Assembly: GCF_001039355.2 (NCBI RefSeq)
Contig: NW_019775003.1
Location: 128,839 to 192,838, forward strand
Source of the DNA: Lingula anatina
Lineage: Eukaryota; Brachiopoda; Lingulata; Lingulida; Lingulidae
Direction: 5' to 3'
Length of the DNA: 64,000 nt
Shown here: positions 12,915-24,402 of the stretch, one piece after another
Numbering within the stretch: position 1 is the first letter of the stretch
Layout of the letters: each line of letters opens with the position of its first letter
Program-made: the position numbers and the translations under genes
Notes under the pieces: model-generated
Database searches by the model: none
Seen by the model: only the letters and a program-made list of their open reading frames with translations
Told to the model about the DNA's origin: nothing

Positions 12915-15900
12915 TCATTTTTTCATAACATAAAGAATAGACTGTCTAGATTCTATCAGCCCTTTCATTTCCACGGTGTCCATAATAAATGCCATCCATC
13001 CACAGAACCCCATGGCTAAGACAAGTGCAACCCGTAGCAAAATAATGGCTGTGTGGATACCATACCCTATGTCAGCATTGAATTCAGCAGTAACAAATAG
13101 TAATGCAATGCAAATTGCTCCAACCAATATCCATATTTTCTTATCTTGTTTCACTTTGTCCATGCCACGGTCCAGAGCATGGACAGCCTCTCTTAACAGT
13201 TGTTCTTTGTCATAGCCTGGAGAAGTGGCCCCTGGGGAGTCTGCAATATGTATTATTAACTTCTTTTACATTTAATTTTGATAGTTGCCCCTAAATATTC
13301 ACCAGATTGATTGATTATCATCAAATATACGTCACTGTCCAAATTAAATGCCTTCAAGGTATGCTAATTATACTTTCCTGTCCCATGTTCACTCTGAGAT
13401 CTAAATTGCACTGCTTTTTCTTTTTAAAATCTTGAAAATTACAACAACAACACCTTCATGGACTCTATTTGATGCATATTATTTCTTTTCTTTAAAGGTT
13501 TTAGGTTGAATTACCTTTAGAAGACTTGTGAATGGTGAAATCTGCAGCTAAAGCTTCATGGTCAGAATAGTTGATCTTTGTGTTTGGAATGTGTCCCAAA
13601 GTGGTATAACACCTGTCACAGGTCATCACCACACCTAGTAACACAGGTAATGGAGATTTTAATTTTTCTACATTTATTAAAATATTTACAAAAAAAAAAA
13701 ACTGTTTTCTGGCTTTGCTTCTGTGTATAGGTTAATTTAAAATCTAGGTAGTTTTCCGTCTATGGTAGGTAAATAAATCATTAATTATTGCCATAACAAG
13801 CCTCTGGGTGTTCTTGAATTTCAATTTTTTCCAACTAATTGGGTTTTTGTTTTAAACATGACATATTTAAGCATCATAGTGCCAATATTGTTGACAATCT
13901 ATTATGATAGAAAGAGTTATTTACAGACATAGAATATTTCAAAACAAATAAGTTTGACAAACCTGACTTGCTTTTGAACATTATATAATCAATCCTTTTC
14001 CCCTTTGGTGCCAGTTTAAGACATGCTTTACTAGTGTAACAGTTGGAAGGCACATCACATGTATAACCCTCATCATCAGCATTCCACTCTTTCTGAAACA
14101 GGGGGCAAAAGGAAAAGCATGACAGAAAATGATTTAAATAATTCTGCTATTTCAAAGAGACAACGTCCATTTCTCTCTTAAGTTAGCTACAAAACAGCAG
14201 ACCAATGAACGACTGAATAAAATACTTAATACTGAAAAATAACATTTATGACCTTCACAAAAACACTATGGGATATAGCTGGATAGGAAGGCATGATCTT
14301 ACTGTTAAGAAGGTCAGACATCTCAAATAATGTAAGTAAAGTTGAAATCCAAAACACATGCCTGTTTACATAAGTATATGTGTCCCTTAGCTAGCTTCTT
14401 AACAAATTAATCTTTTCAGGAAAACAACTCATTAATAAATACTGCAGTTTCATTTCACACCTTTTCTAACCAAGCATCCAGCATATTGGCATTGGTCCTG
14501 ACAATCCTGTACCCTATATCTACTGGCTCATAGTTGAGATCTCCGCCCAAGATGACCAGGTCACTGCCACCGCTGGTGTGCTTGATAAACTGACTCAGTT
14601 CGTAGGCCTGGCTGACTCTGTGGGCAAGGTACTCATCATTGTCGCGGCAGTACTCGGCATGGACCTTTGGAATTAAAAGAGAATCTTTTTAAATCTTTAA
14701 AAGAAATCAAGGCATTCAATAGTTTTGGGGTAGGATTCTGCATGGACCTATGGAAAACAAACTTCTGAATTTTCTTTATTATTTTGAAAATAAAATTATG
14801 TATTCACCATTAAGTGCTTAAGAAAATGATTCAGAGTCCAGGATGGTGCATTCTGTCAGAATGAACATCGGAAATAAGAGATGCAATTCTACAGCTAACA
14901 TATTTGCTATTGGATACTGCCCTTTATGTTCTTTTTGGACACTATTCTTGCACCACTCGGAATGTAGGCACAAAGAATAGGAATAGTTTATTCTGATGTA
15001 TGTCACTCATATCAAGAATGTAAAAAAAACTTAAAATATATATACATCCCTAAATTCAATATACTTTTAAACGACTACTCATTTACCAACCAACTTTAAA
15101 CAACTTACATGTGTAGTATAAAGTGCTATTTCAAGTCCCTGGTACACTATCTTATTCATCCCAACCAGTTTTCCTCCAAACCAATCTCCATGCCATATCT
15201 TGTGCGCATAGCCATTCAAGTAATAGCGGTGGTTGAAAGCTTCAACTATTTCACCTTTTGAGAACACACAGACACCACTTCCAACAAATCCACTGGAATA
15301 TAAACATTGGTACACCAACCTTTTGTTCATTAAAGTAAAACATATATGAAAACAAAAGATCACAAACAAAATTCAACCATAAATTCTACTCTTTGTTCAC
15401 CTTGGTGTCTTTTTTTACTACTTATATATAGCACATTTTCAAACTTTAATAATACATATTTTTAAATATAGAAATCACTTTCTGCAATGACTTTATAAAT
15501 ATATAAACTTTAAAGGCAAAACCTAATGACAATAAAAATGAATAAATGTACCAGTATCAGAAATGGGTAACTAATTAACATGTAATGTACCTATGAAAAT
15601 AGTGGCTATATGGCAGAACAGAAGAAACTCTGAGCTGTATACTTTTAAAGTCTTTCTCATCCCAAATCTGAAAAAAGAAAAAATATCAAGTTAAATTGAT
15701 AAAATCCATTAAGCACTTACAAAAAATGTTAATAGTGTCCACTAATTATAACATGATATATAAACTGTTACATGTACAATGCACTTATTCAACTATTTAA
15801 AAAAAAACTGACATGAGCATACATGTATTTACCTCCTGCAACATCACAATGTCATGCATTCCCTCTGCAATTTTGTCTGCTATAGCCTTCATTCTCTGCT

Positions 15901-16316
15901 CTCTGTCTTTGCTGCCAAGACCTGGGATTGGAATACCCCTAGAACAAAATAATCTACTGGTGATTTAACGTATGGATTTTTTTCATTGTAAGAATTAAAT
16001 TCTGTACGTGCCATTATGTTTATTTTGTAGTGTCTAACATCACATGCTTCCCATACTCTAGGCTTTAACTGCATTATTTGTCCATCGATCAATTTTACAT
16101 TAGAATGGAACGCTGCGGAAAGGCCTTAAATCCAAAGTAAAAGACAAAAGCTGAAAATAGGCACTGGGAAAACATTTTTAACCCTAATGGTAAAGGTTTA
16201 AAGGTTAGATCTTGCATTTCAACCTACGTACGTCTCGGGCACCGAGACGGCATACGTGGAACCTCAAAAACTTACCAGCAATTTAGCGTGAGAACACTAA
16301 GCTTGGCCGCAACCAT
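12915..16316 (-). CDS. SMPD2: Neutral sphingomyelinase 1 (sphingomyelin phosphodiesterase 2)
   Basis: Eight exons: 16316-16276, 15938-15833, 15667-15591, 15292-15109, 14664-14461, 14092-13963, 13634-13515 and 13241-12915 (TGA). They encode a DNase I-fold phosphodiesterase that cleaves sphingomyelin to ceramide and phosphocholine at internal membranes. Expected catalytic residues are present: Mg-binding Glu49 in VMLQE, His136 in TTHVHAEY, Asp178 and Asn180 in GGDLN, and the Asp-His pair near 272-273 in SDHEAL. Two C-terminal membrane segments follow (IWILVGAICIALLFV and ILLRVALVLAMGFCGWM), as in animal SMPD2. ATG 16316 gives the family-typical start MVAAKLSVLTLNCW. Exon 7 ends in phase 1 but the final exon's membrane frame begins in phase 0; one surplus base in the TTT run at 13200-13202 (+) explains it, leaving 395 residues (see findings). 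The gene is convergent with MICAL. Confidence 0.93.
16231..16249. repeat. Short perfect hairpin in SMPD2 intron 1
   Basis: CGTCTCGG and CCGAGACG form perfect 8-base arms around a 3-base loop, 27 bases inside the first intron. It lies in a locally CpG-rich patch that also holds tacgtacgt, probably part of the promoter region. Confidence 0.5.
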
Positions 16317-16505
16317 GGTAAAACCTTCGTTAATATAATTACACTATGAAAAGTGCTCTTAAGTACAAGCACACTGACTGTCAAAGCGTGAGGGTGTGTA
16401 TTTTACGAATGGCGACGTTCCGTCCGCCATACTACACTATCATTGCTATATACGTGCGAAAACGAGGCTGAGGGAATTCCCATTTGATTATCATCCCTTT
16501 TTATG

Positions 16506-16527
16506 TACAGACACAGATGTGTCTGTA
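16506..16527. repeat. Palindrome abutting the MITE
   Basis: TACAGACACA-GA-TGTGTCTGTA is a perfect palindrome with 10-base arms. Its last TA is the left TA of the adjacent inverted-repeat element. Confidence 0.7.
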
Positions 16528-16780
16528 GGGGAGACCGGGGCTAGTTGGACCCCGGGGTAAGTTGGCCCCCCATTAAGTCTTTTTAATAAAGTTACTTTAA
16601 GATGCTAAATTATTTCATTTGGACTCACTGCCGACGCTTTCTTTAAGTAGCACTATTGGATACGGTCACTTTACAAAATGATGTGAATTCTTTTACCCCA
16701 TAGTTACATGTAGTTTGTCATAAATATGATGGGGGACCAACTTAATTACCCCGGGGTCCAACTAGCCCCGGTCTCCCCTA
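16526..16780. mobile_element. TIR/MITE with GGGGAGACCGGGGCTAGTTG ends, TA target duplication
   Basis: Near-perfect inverted repeats of about 48 bases begin GGGGAGACCGGGGCTAGTTG at 16528 and end with the complement at 16778. TA flanks both sides, and the core is AT-rich and non-coding. The GC-rich ends contrast sharply with the surroundings. TA duplication with long TIRs fits a non-autonomous Tc1/mariner-type element; the family name is an inference. Confidence 0.8.
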
Positions 16781-16988
16781 CATACAGCCGTCACCAACGT
16801 CGCCGTGCACTTTCAGTGATAACACCATAAGGTGAAAATGTTTTACCTTTTGTCTTCAAACTTATTTTTAAGATATTGACATTTTCAAGGTGTGACTTTG
16901 AACCTCCGTGAGTTTGAATACCTTTGCTAGTCACATTTTCTGAATGTCCATGATACTTCATTTTATTTCATTATTAAAAATTGATGGT

Positions 16989-17317
16989 CATTACAGGGGC
17001 AGATCCAGGATTATTTGAAGGAGGTCCAGTTTTTAGGAATGACAGGCCGCGAATGCGAAGCCGACCCTCTCCCCCACCCCACCCCGTCCTTGGCGTTCGT
17101 GGGGTTCGGGGCCCGCTGAAGGGCCCCGAAAAAAATGTTGGCATTTTAGAAGGCGAACGGTACTATTTGGTACGTTTTAGAACTATGATTCAGCTAGTCA
17201 ATTAAAATTCTAATTTCAAGAGGGAACCATTGATGCACGTGATTTTCTTCAGAAATCGAAGGGGGGTGGTCAGGACACCCCCCCCCTGACAGCCCCCCTA
17301 AATCCACCAATGCATTA
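16989..17317. mobile_element. Non-autonomous DNA transposon with CATTA duplication
   Basis: The element 16994-17312 starts CAGGGGCAGATCCAGG and ends CCTAAATCCACCAATG, imperfect inverted termini. It is flanked by a CATTA direct repeat (16989-16993 and 17313-17317). The interior is C/G-homopolymer rich and codes for nothing recognisable. The terminal motif resembles the element at 63359-63525. Confidence 0.65.
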
Positions 17318-19732
17318 TGCTGTCAAACATAATGTAATATATTGCATTAAAATTGAAAAAAAAAAACTATTTTGGGCACATAATGACCATTAAACGAAAG
17401 TTATGTTACGTATGGTTCTCAAATTCACTGAAAAGATTCATAGGACTAAAATGCAGCTTTATGTGTTGGAAAACCAATCTGATTGCATTGTCTTCTGGAA
17501 GCAGTGCAGTTCTTTATGAAATTTTCATTTCTCACATATTTGCATTTTCAACGTGGGACCTAGAACTGCCATGGGCATGAAGCCGAATGATAATAAATTT
17601 TCTTAATGTCCATGTTATGTGTAGTAGATAAGCGTAATAAAAAAAATGGTGGTGATTATGCTGTTAATCATGTAATATTGCATAAAAATTGACAAAAACC
17701 CTACTTTGTGTATTACCATTACAAACATCATGAAAAAAAAAACATGTTACTTATTATTTTTTAACTTACAAGAATGATTATTAGGATTGACATACAGCTC
17801 AAATTGGAAAACCTGCTTGATTGGATTATCATTTTTTCTTGAATTCATTTGTGAAATTTTCATTTTTCTCATTCTGGCATTTTCAAAGTGTGAACTTGCA
17901 CTCTCATGAAGCCTTATGCTTGTTACACACTTTACTTACATCGGTATTACCTGTTGTGCATAATTAAGATTTGATGTTGACTTTGCAGTTAAGCATAATG
18001 TTTTATTGCATCAGAATTGATAGTAACCTATTTTGTGCATTATTATTTCCTGCTTTTGGTCTGTACATTTGACAGCTCTTTTCAGATTCGGAGGATTTGA
18101 GCATTTTACAACATTTGTCAAAAAGTCTGTAGTGGTGACAGCTACTGTATATCTCCTTGCTCCGAATAAACCGTACCACTGTATTAACATGACAATAGGC
18201 AGGTGAGAGAACTGCATCTGACTCAACCAATAACCAACCGAATGGGTTGAGTGGGAATACATAGTATCGACGCATTCTACAAAGAGGGGTTTCAAGCATT
18301 TATGAACGAATGGCGAAATTATATGTATCCATCAAGAGCTCACAAAAAATTAATTTTATCAAGTAATATGTAACAACATATAGATTCGCCGATCTATGAG
18401 AATGGTTTCGACACAAACTATCCAATCTAAATGGACCATACCTGTTGTGATTTGCATAACAATAATTCGCTCATCGCAGTGCTATCTTCTTGACTGGTCA
18501 CTTGACAGCTGGACCCTGTACGGAGAGGACGCAGGAAAAGTGAAGTCACAGAGCCAAATATATACAGTATATCTTGTGAGTAATTTTTTCTACGAGCGTT
18601 TAATAGTGGACATAAGTTACGTCTAACGTGCATAATTTAATATTGTGGTAGTCTTTGTCAGAATAATTTTCTTACTTCTACCCAGTTATAGCTCAGTGTT
18701 TGTCAGCTTAGTTTGTTTTAATTGAATTGGGCAGTATAGGCTCTTTGCCGTTTATAATTCAGGTGTTCTTTGCACCTGTAATGGTGTTTCCTAAAACATC
18801 TTTTTTATGTTTTTAGAGTATTTTTTAGGTTATAATTCTAAACTTGGTTATCTGCGCAGTCGATTCTTTCAATTTGATGTTCAGCTTTTTTTTCAACATG
18901 AGCATAAGCCCTAACTTTTCCAATAAATTCGATCTCAGTTCAAATTTCATTGCATTGGAATATACTTTTAATATAGTTGTAATAACGCCATTTTGATCTT
19001 TCAGAATTTCCAACTCCTTTGCAGCGAAGTCCATGTGCGTCTGATAGGGGCTGCCTTTGTCTTCCGATCGTACTTTGGAACTGGACACATAACAGACAAG
19101 CTTGTGCACACATGCAATGTGATGAAATTGTACAAATTTTTTACTGTTATTTTGGAAACATTTAGGTGTACATATTAATAAAGTTTGATGACGATTGGTG
19201 TACTAAGATTGACCATGTTCCCTTTCCAAATTTTACCCTGAAGTCGATCAATGTTGTTTTCAAGTTAAACCTCAGGGCCAGCTAAGATGTATCTAACTCT
19301 TTTGGGGCCCTATTCAATTTCTCTCTAATTTTATTTTGCAGTATTGTAATTCATAAACGTAATGTAAATTTTAACTGTTTGCATATCGTAACTTTTAAGT
19401 CCATTCGGACGAAGATTAAGGTGCAATTTTTCGTAATATTATGAGTTGAAACTCGAGTAAGATTTTAATTTATTTAGTCAATCAGCTACCTGTCATTTGC
19501 TTTTGTAATCTACATTGTAGAAGTCAGTTTTCCTCCACCATTTGTAAGTGTTATTTCCTGACAATTGAGAAAAAAAGAACAGTTTATTTAAGTAAATACG
19601 CTTTTTGGGACAGTCTTTACTTTAGATTTGATCTTAAATTAACCCGAGTACACTATAATAGTAATATTGATAAATAAAAAGGTACGGAATTTTCCTGTAT
19701 TATTTCCGTTCAAATACAGGAGTGTATACGGA

Positions 19733-19808
<76 letters not shown>
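19733..19808. repeat. (AT)n microsatellite
   Basis: About 75 bases of uninterrupted AT dinucleotide repeat. Confidence 0.98.
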
Positions 19809-19809
<1 letters not shown>

Positions 19810-19964
19810 TCTTTACTATCGTTGTCTGTTGTTGGTACTGGCCTGTAATAATAAATAACATAGGTCTAATCATGGTCTTTGTCCTATAGTTTGCGCTTTA
19901 TGTAATTGCACTGCTTATGGTGACATTAGTCTATTCCGTTTGATGGGTGACTATTTTGGAGAAT

Positions 19965-20560
19965 TTATTTAATTTGAGTGGTAAGGGGTGGGGTGATTCC
20001 ATTTGTTTTGAGGGGTGACAGGTGGGGCGTGTCCATTTGTTTTGAAGGGATGACAGGTGGAGCGAATCTATTGTATTGAAGGGGTGACAGGTGGGACGAT
20101 TCCATTTGTTTTTGAGGGATGACAGATGGGGCGAGTCTATTGTGTTGAAGGGGTGACAGGTGGGGCAATTCCATTTGTTTTGAATGGGTGACAGGTGGGG
20201 CGAGTCCATTTTTTTTGAAGGGATGACAGGTGGGACGATTCCATTTGTTTTTGAGGGATGACAGGTGGGGCGAATCCATTTGTTTCAAGAGGTGACAGGT
20301 GGGACGATTCCATTTGTTTTTGAGGGATGGCAGGTGGGACGAGTCCATTTGTTTTGAGGGTTGACAGGTGGGGCGAGTCCATTTATTTAGAAGGGGTGAC
20401 AGGTTAGACGAGTCCATTTGTTTTTGAGGGGTGCCAGGTGGGGCGAGTCCATTTGTTTTGAGGGGTGACAGGTTGGACGAGTCCATTTGTTTTAAAATGG
20501 TGGCGGGTGGGGAGAATCCATTAATTTTGAGGGGTGAAAAGCGTAACAAATCTATTCCAT
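19965..20560. repeat. 35-bp G-rich minisatellite
   Basis: About 16 tandem copies of a 33-36 bp unit built on GGGGTGACAGGTGGGG followed by a TCCATTTGTTTT stretch. The copies differ by substitutions and small indels. All minus-strand frames are largely stop-free across the array because the unit has no minus-strand stops and its length is not a multiple of three. The resulting 225-codon minus-strand ORF (Lys/Asn/Trp/Pro/Thr-rich) is therefore a repeat artefact, not a gene. Confidence 0.95.
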
Positions 20561-22555
20561 TTGACAGACCTTTGCAAATAGAATTATACCAAAAGTACAT
20601 TATAATGCCAGTGGCCAGTGCCATGGCAATAGATGATTTCAACCAAAATGTGACAATTTACTTATTTGAATATAAAATTGTTCACAAAAATACACAAACG
20701 AAGCACAATTATATTTCAAATATCATTTGAAATAGTTCAACTGGTAATGTCACCAGCTTAATACAATCAGAATATAAAATTTGGTGCAAATTTTGACAGT
20801 TTATGTACAGTTTTTAAACCACTTTAATTTTAGATATTTTCGGGCACCCTAGAAAATTGATAATCCAAAAGACTTTTTACTGATCAGTTTTAACCGCCTG
20901 CATTCAAATATCTGTAGTATCTTTTTCTTTTCCGTTTATCTGTCAGCTCTATTGTCTTTATTTCATAAATTTATATCATAATAAAAAAACATTGAATTAC
21001 AAAAGTATTTATTCAGTTTTAATGATATAAATTCAAGAATGTTGAAGGGCTCCTGGGTGTAAACCAAAGGCTAGGTTGCTTGAAGGCGCATCGTGTGCGG
21101 CTGCCGGCTTCTGAAATGAGGAAAAACGGTTAACGTCAAATATAACGAATAGGCATAAACATGCCTATTTTAGGGCAATCAATAGCACAGGAAAGAGGGC
21201 ACTTATAAATGGAATGATGTGTATGTTTATTGGCATTTCCGAAGTTCATAATCAGCAAGCACCCCCTTACAAAATTACATTTATAAAACCTAAAATAATT
21301 TAAATTTTACAATCTATAAAAATGGATCTTCAAAGACAAAATAATTATAAGATTGCTCAGCTTTCAAAGTTTTAAAAGTTCTCTTAAAACTTAAGTCATT
21401 GTCGGCAAGAGAGACGTCTGAATTGTTGATAGAATGCGGCCGTACATTTTGATCATAAACAAGCATTAGGCCTATATAATCGACATAAGTCGGTGTTCTT
21501 TGTGGTTTAGATTACATTTACATAAAAGATTGTCACAAATAGAATTTTTAAGTTGTCCAGGGTACGTAGTACAAAATGGTCACACAGAAGTAAACTAAGT
21601 ACAGTTCTAAAAGACTATAACCAATCTTTCTTCCAAGTCAGCCAGGCGCGCCGTTCCTCTCGTTCTTTTGCAGCCCCAAAGCAATGTTACACTTAATAAA
21701 TACATTCTAATATTCTGAGAGACATACAAGTAAAAAATGGACATAATAATAATATTAACAAGAATCGTGTTGTAAATATTTGTTGTAGGTTATTGAAGAA
21801 GAAGTAATACTTACAAAACATGTATTTGCTTATAACAGCTGGCCTTGCGACTGCACCACATGTAGGACCTACTAGTGCGTCTTCACGCAACTGTGTTCCA
21901 CTGCCAAGTGAGAATTCTGGAAGACAGCTCGCAGTTCGATGAACAACTTATTGTTATGCAAATTACGACAGGTATGGCTCAGTTTAGGTGAGTGATTGTG
22001 ACTGAAACTGTTTACGTATGTTCACAGTCAAAAGACGTAAGTAGATTGTGACTGAAGTTCACTAGTTATTGGAATACACTGCTTTATTATAGGAAAAAAA
22101 TAACGTGAGTTTTCCACCATGCAGTATAATAAACCAAATTTCCCGTGATACATCACTTCCACAAAACTCAACAATAAGGGAGGAGGGGGAATGTTGATAA
22201 TTCTTTTTACCGATAAATCTACCTACCACAATAATCCCGTCGTCGTCGATAGAGACATAATGGGATCGTTAAATCTAAGTGCCCGGCAGCCGCTAGATAA
22301 AAAAAAATGAACAAGTTCTCCACTGATTAATCCACGTCTCAATATGAACCACCCACCGATAGATACAATGTCTCAATTAACCCACGAATCTATCATTAAA
22401 GTTACACCAATTTCATAGAGTGGGTTAGTGGACACAAATTGTCAAAATCAGTGCCTAGTTGTTCGAAAAAGTATTTTTTTCTAAAATCATATAGTGCTTT
22501 TTCTCACCTTCTGTCTAATATGTCAGGACTGTAAGCAGAGAACAGGGCTTTGGGG

Positions 22556-22600
22556 TAGGTGTGTGTGTGTGTGTCACACTGTGTGAGTGTGTACGTGTGT
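22556..22600. repeat. TG-rich microsatellite
   Basis: An interrupted GT/TG run. Confidence 0.8.
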
Positions 22601-22623
22601 GGAGGGTGAGGGTGGGAGTGGGA

Positions 22624-22757
22624 TACCCTCTACTAGGGCGACAGATTGATTTTCCACAGATATATCTCTAGATACATAGAAGGTCATTTTGGTCTGTTGT
22701 CAACAGAATATCTGTGAATATCTGTGGAAAATCAATCTGTCGCCCTGGTAGAGGGTA
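22624..22757. mobile_element. Short hairpin MITE, TA-flanked
   Basis: A 134-bp unit whose 40-base ends are inverted copies, starting CCCTCTACTAGGGCGACAG and ending with its complement. Only one mismatch is seen in the first 40 bases. TA flanks both ends, and the core is about 50 bases. Almost the whole element can fold into one stem. Confidence 0.8.
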
Positions 22758-23189
22758 GGAGTGGGAGTGGATGCAATGGAAGACCTACGGTAGTATCTAG
22801 TTATTTAGAGGCCTATCTCCTGTGGTACTCAGCTAAGATGCCTACTGACGAATATAGGAGAAAAAAGGCTAAAATTTTATAAAGAGTCCCATGATTTATT
22901 TTTCAAAAATAATATTTTTAAAGTTATAACTGAATAATGCGTTTTTGTGACGTAAAAAGTAGTTCCGCTCGCTCTAATAAGTACTTAATAAATCTAATAG
23001 TATTGGATTGTATAAGACTGGTCCTTTCTAATTAATAACTGGTCGCTGACATCGCTATCCCGAAAGGTTTTCTCAGGTGCCCTGAAAAAAGGCCAACAAG
23101 GTTTTTACAATGCTTGTCGTTTTAAATATTCTTGAGGCATATGAATGTAGTTTTCAATAAGTATATTACGGAAGCCGACAGGTGTCATG

Positions 23190-23345
23190 TTAAAAAAATT
23201 ATCTTGAAATTTGGACAAAAAATATTATCTAGAAATTTCGAGGTAGTATCTTGCAATTTTGTTCAAATTTCAAGATGCTACAAATTTCGAGGTAGTATTT
23301 TGAAATTTGGACAAAAAAATTATCTTGAAATTTCGAGATAGCTGT
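23190..23345. repeat. Degenerate tandem repeat of TTGAAATTT motifs
   Basis: Repeated and inverted copies of TATCTTGAAATTTGGACAAA and GAAATTTCGAGGTAG occur in about 150 bases, in both orientations. No coding potential is seen. Confidence 0.7.
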
Positions 23346-24402
23346 TTTGTTACACTGGGATAACAGAATGACTAAGCCACCATTCAATAAACTTTTTTGT
23401 TAGGTCATGAACAACAAACTATTTCTTCCACTTATCCCTCTTTATTTTAAGAAACCTTCAAGTAAATGATTCAGATAAAATCTTTTTAATTTATTCAATA
23501 CAGTTAAATATCAATATTGCGGCATGCAAACTTTTTTCATACAATAATGCAGCTATTTTGCTTTCTTTTAGATAACAGTTCGTTTGAGATCTTGTTAAGA
23601 CCATTTACATTGCAACACAAGAAAAATATATGACACAGACTAAGTTTCCTTATAGAAGCAAATGAACATACACAAAAGACCTTAGTTAAGCACTGAACAT
23701 TTGACTCATCAACCATGGTTGCATTTTGATTTTAAAACATTAAGGAATGTCAAGGTAAAATAAGTTTTTCAAAAGGGATTGAACTGGAGGTAAAATAAGA
23801 AATTAATTGTTAATTTACCTTTGTAACAAGTATGATGTAAGCCCTTTACTATATTTATATCGAGACTGTCCAAAAAAGAATGTATGGCTTTTGCCTTAAG
23901 AGAACATAAAAAGCACTAAAGTTGGTAATCAAGTATTTAGTTGCCAACAAAACAAAAACCCAAGCTCAGTAATAAAGATAATAACAAGTAGTTGGTTTTC
24001 ATACAAAGAAGAATATTACAGAAAGCATAATGAACAGAAAAATATGAAAATGGTCTTCTTTCTCATAGATATAGACATGGTATACTTATAGACTTGCACT
24101 TCCATTTACTTTTTATCATAATGGCAGTAAAATATTTACACTTGGATAAAGATTTGGTAGTTATATCAGACCCCTGTATCACAAATAAACCGTCATGAAC
24201 ACTTGCCGCAGCAGGACAGAACCATAACCCAGGTCAAAATGTCCATTGGCATTGTCAATATGCAGTGTGGGTTATTTTTCTCCCAAATGTCTGTGCTACT
24301 CTACATAATAAAATTAACTGTTCTGTGTGATTAATAATCCACCAAATCCCATGTGTGTATTGCTAGGCATGAACCCAAGGATGGGGAGAAGAGTCCAATT
24401 TC

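Larger units (their letters stand above)
16317..24402. other. SMPD2-ARFGAP intergenic region
   Basis: Eight kilobases with no exon that I can support. It holds the SMPD2 promoter side (about 16317-16500), four transposon-like or hairpin elements, an (AT)n tract, a 35-bp minisatellite, degenerate tandem repeats near 23.2 kb and, next to 24403, the ARFGAP 3' UTR. A minus-strand AATAAA (+ strand TTTATT at 23490-23495) is a candidate ARFGAP poly(A) signal. From 17320 to 19700 and from 20600 to 22550 I see only AT-rich unique sequence. Confidence 0.6.

Noticed and set aside
19965-20642. 225-codon minus-strand ORF
   Set aside because: It is the translation of the 35-bp minisatellite; all minus frames are open for the same reason.
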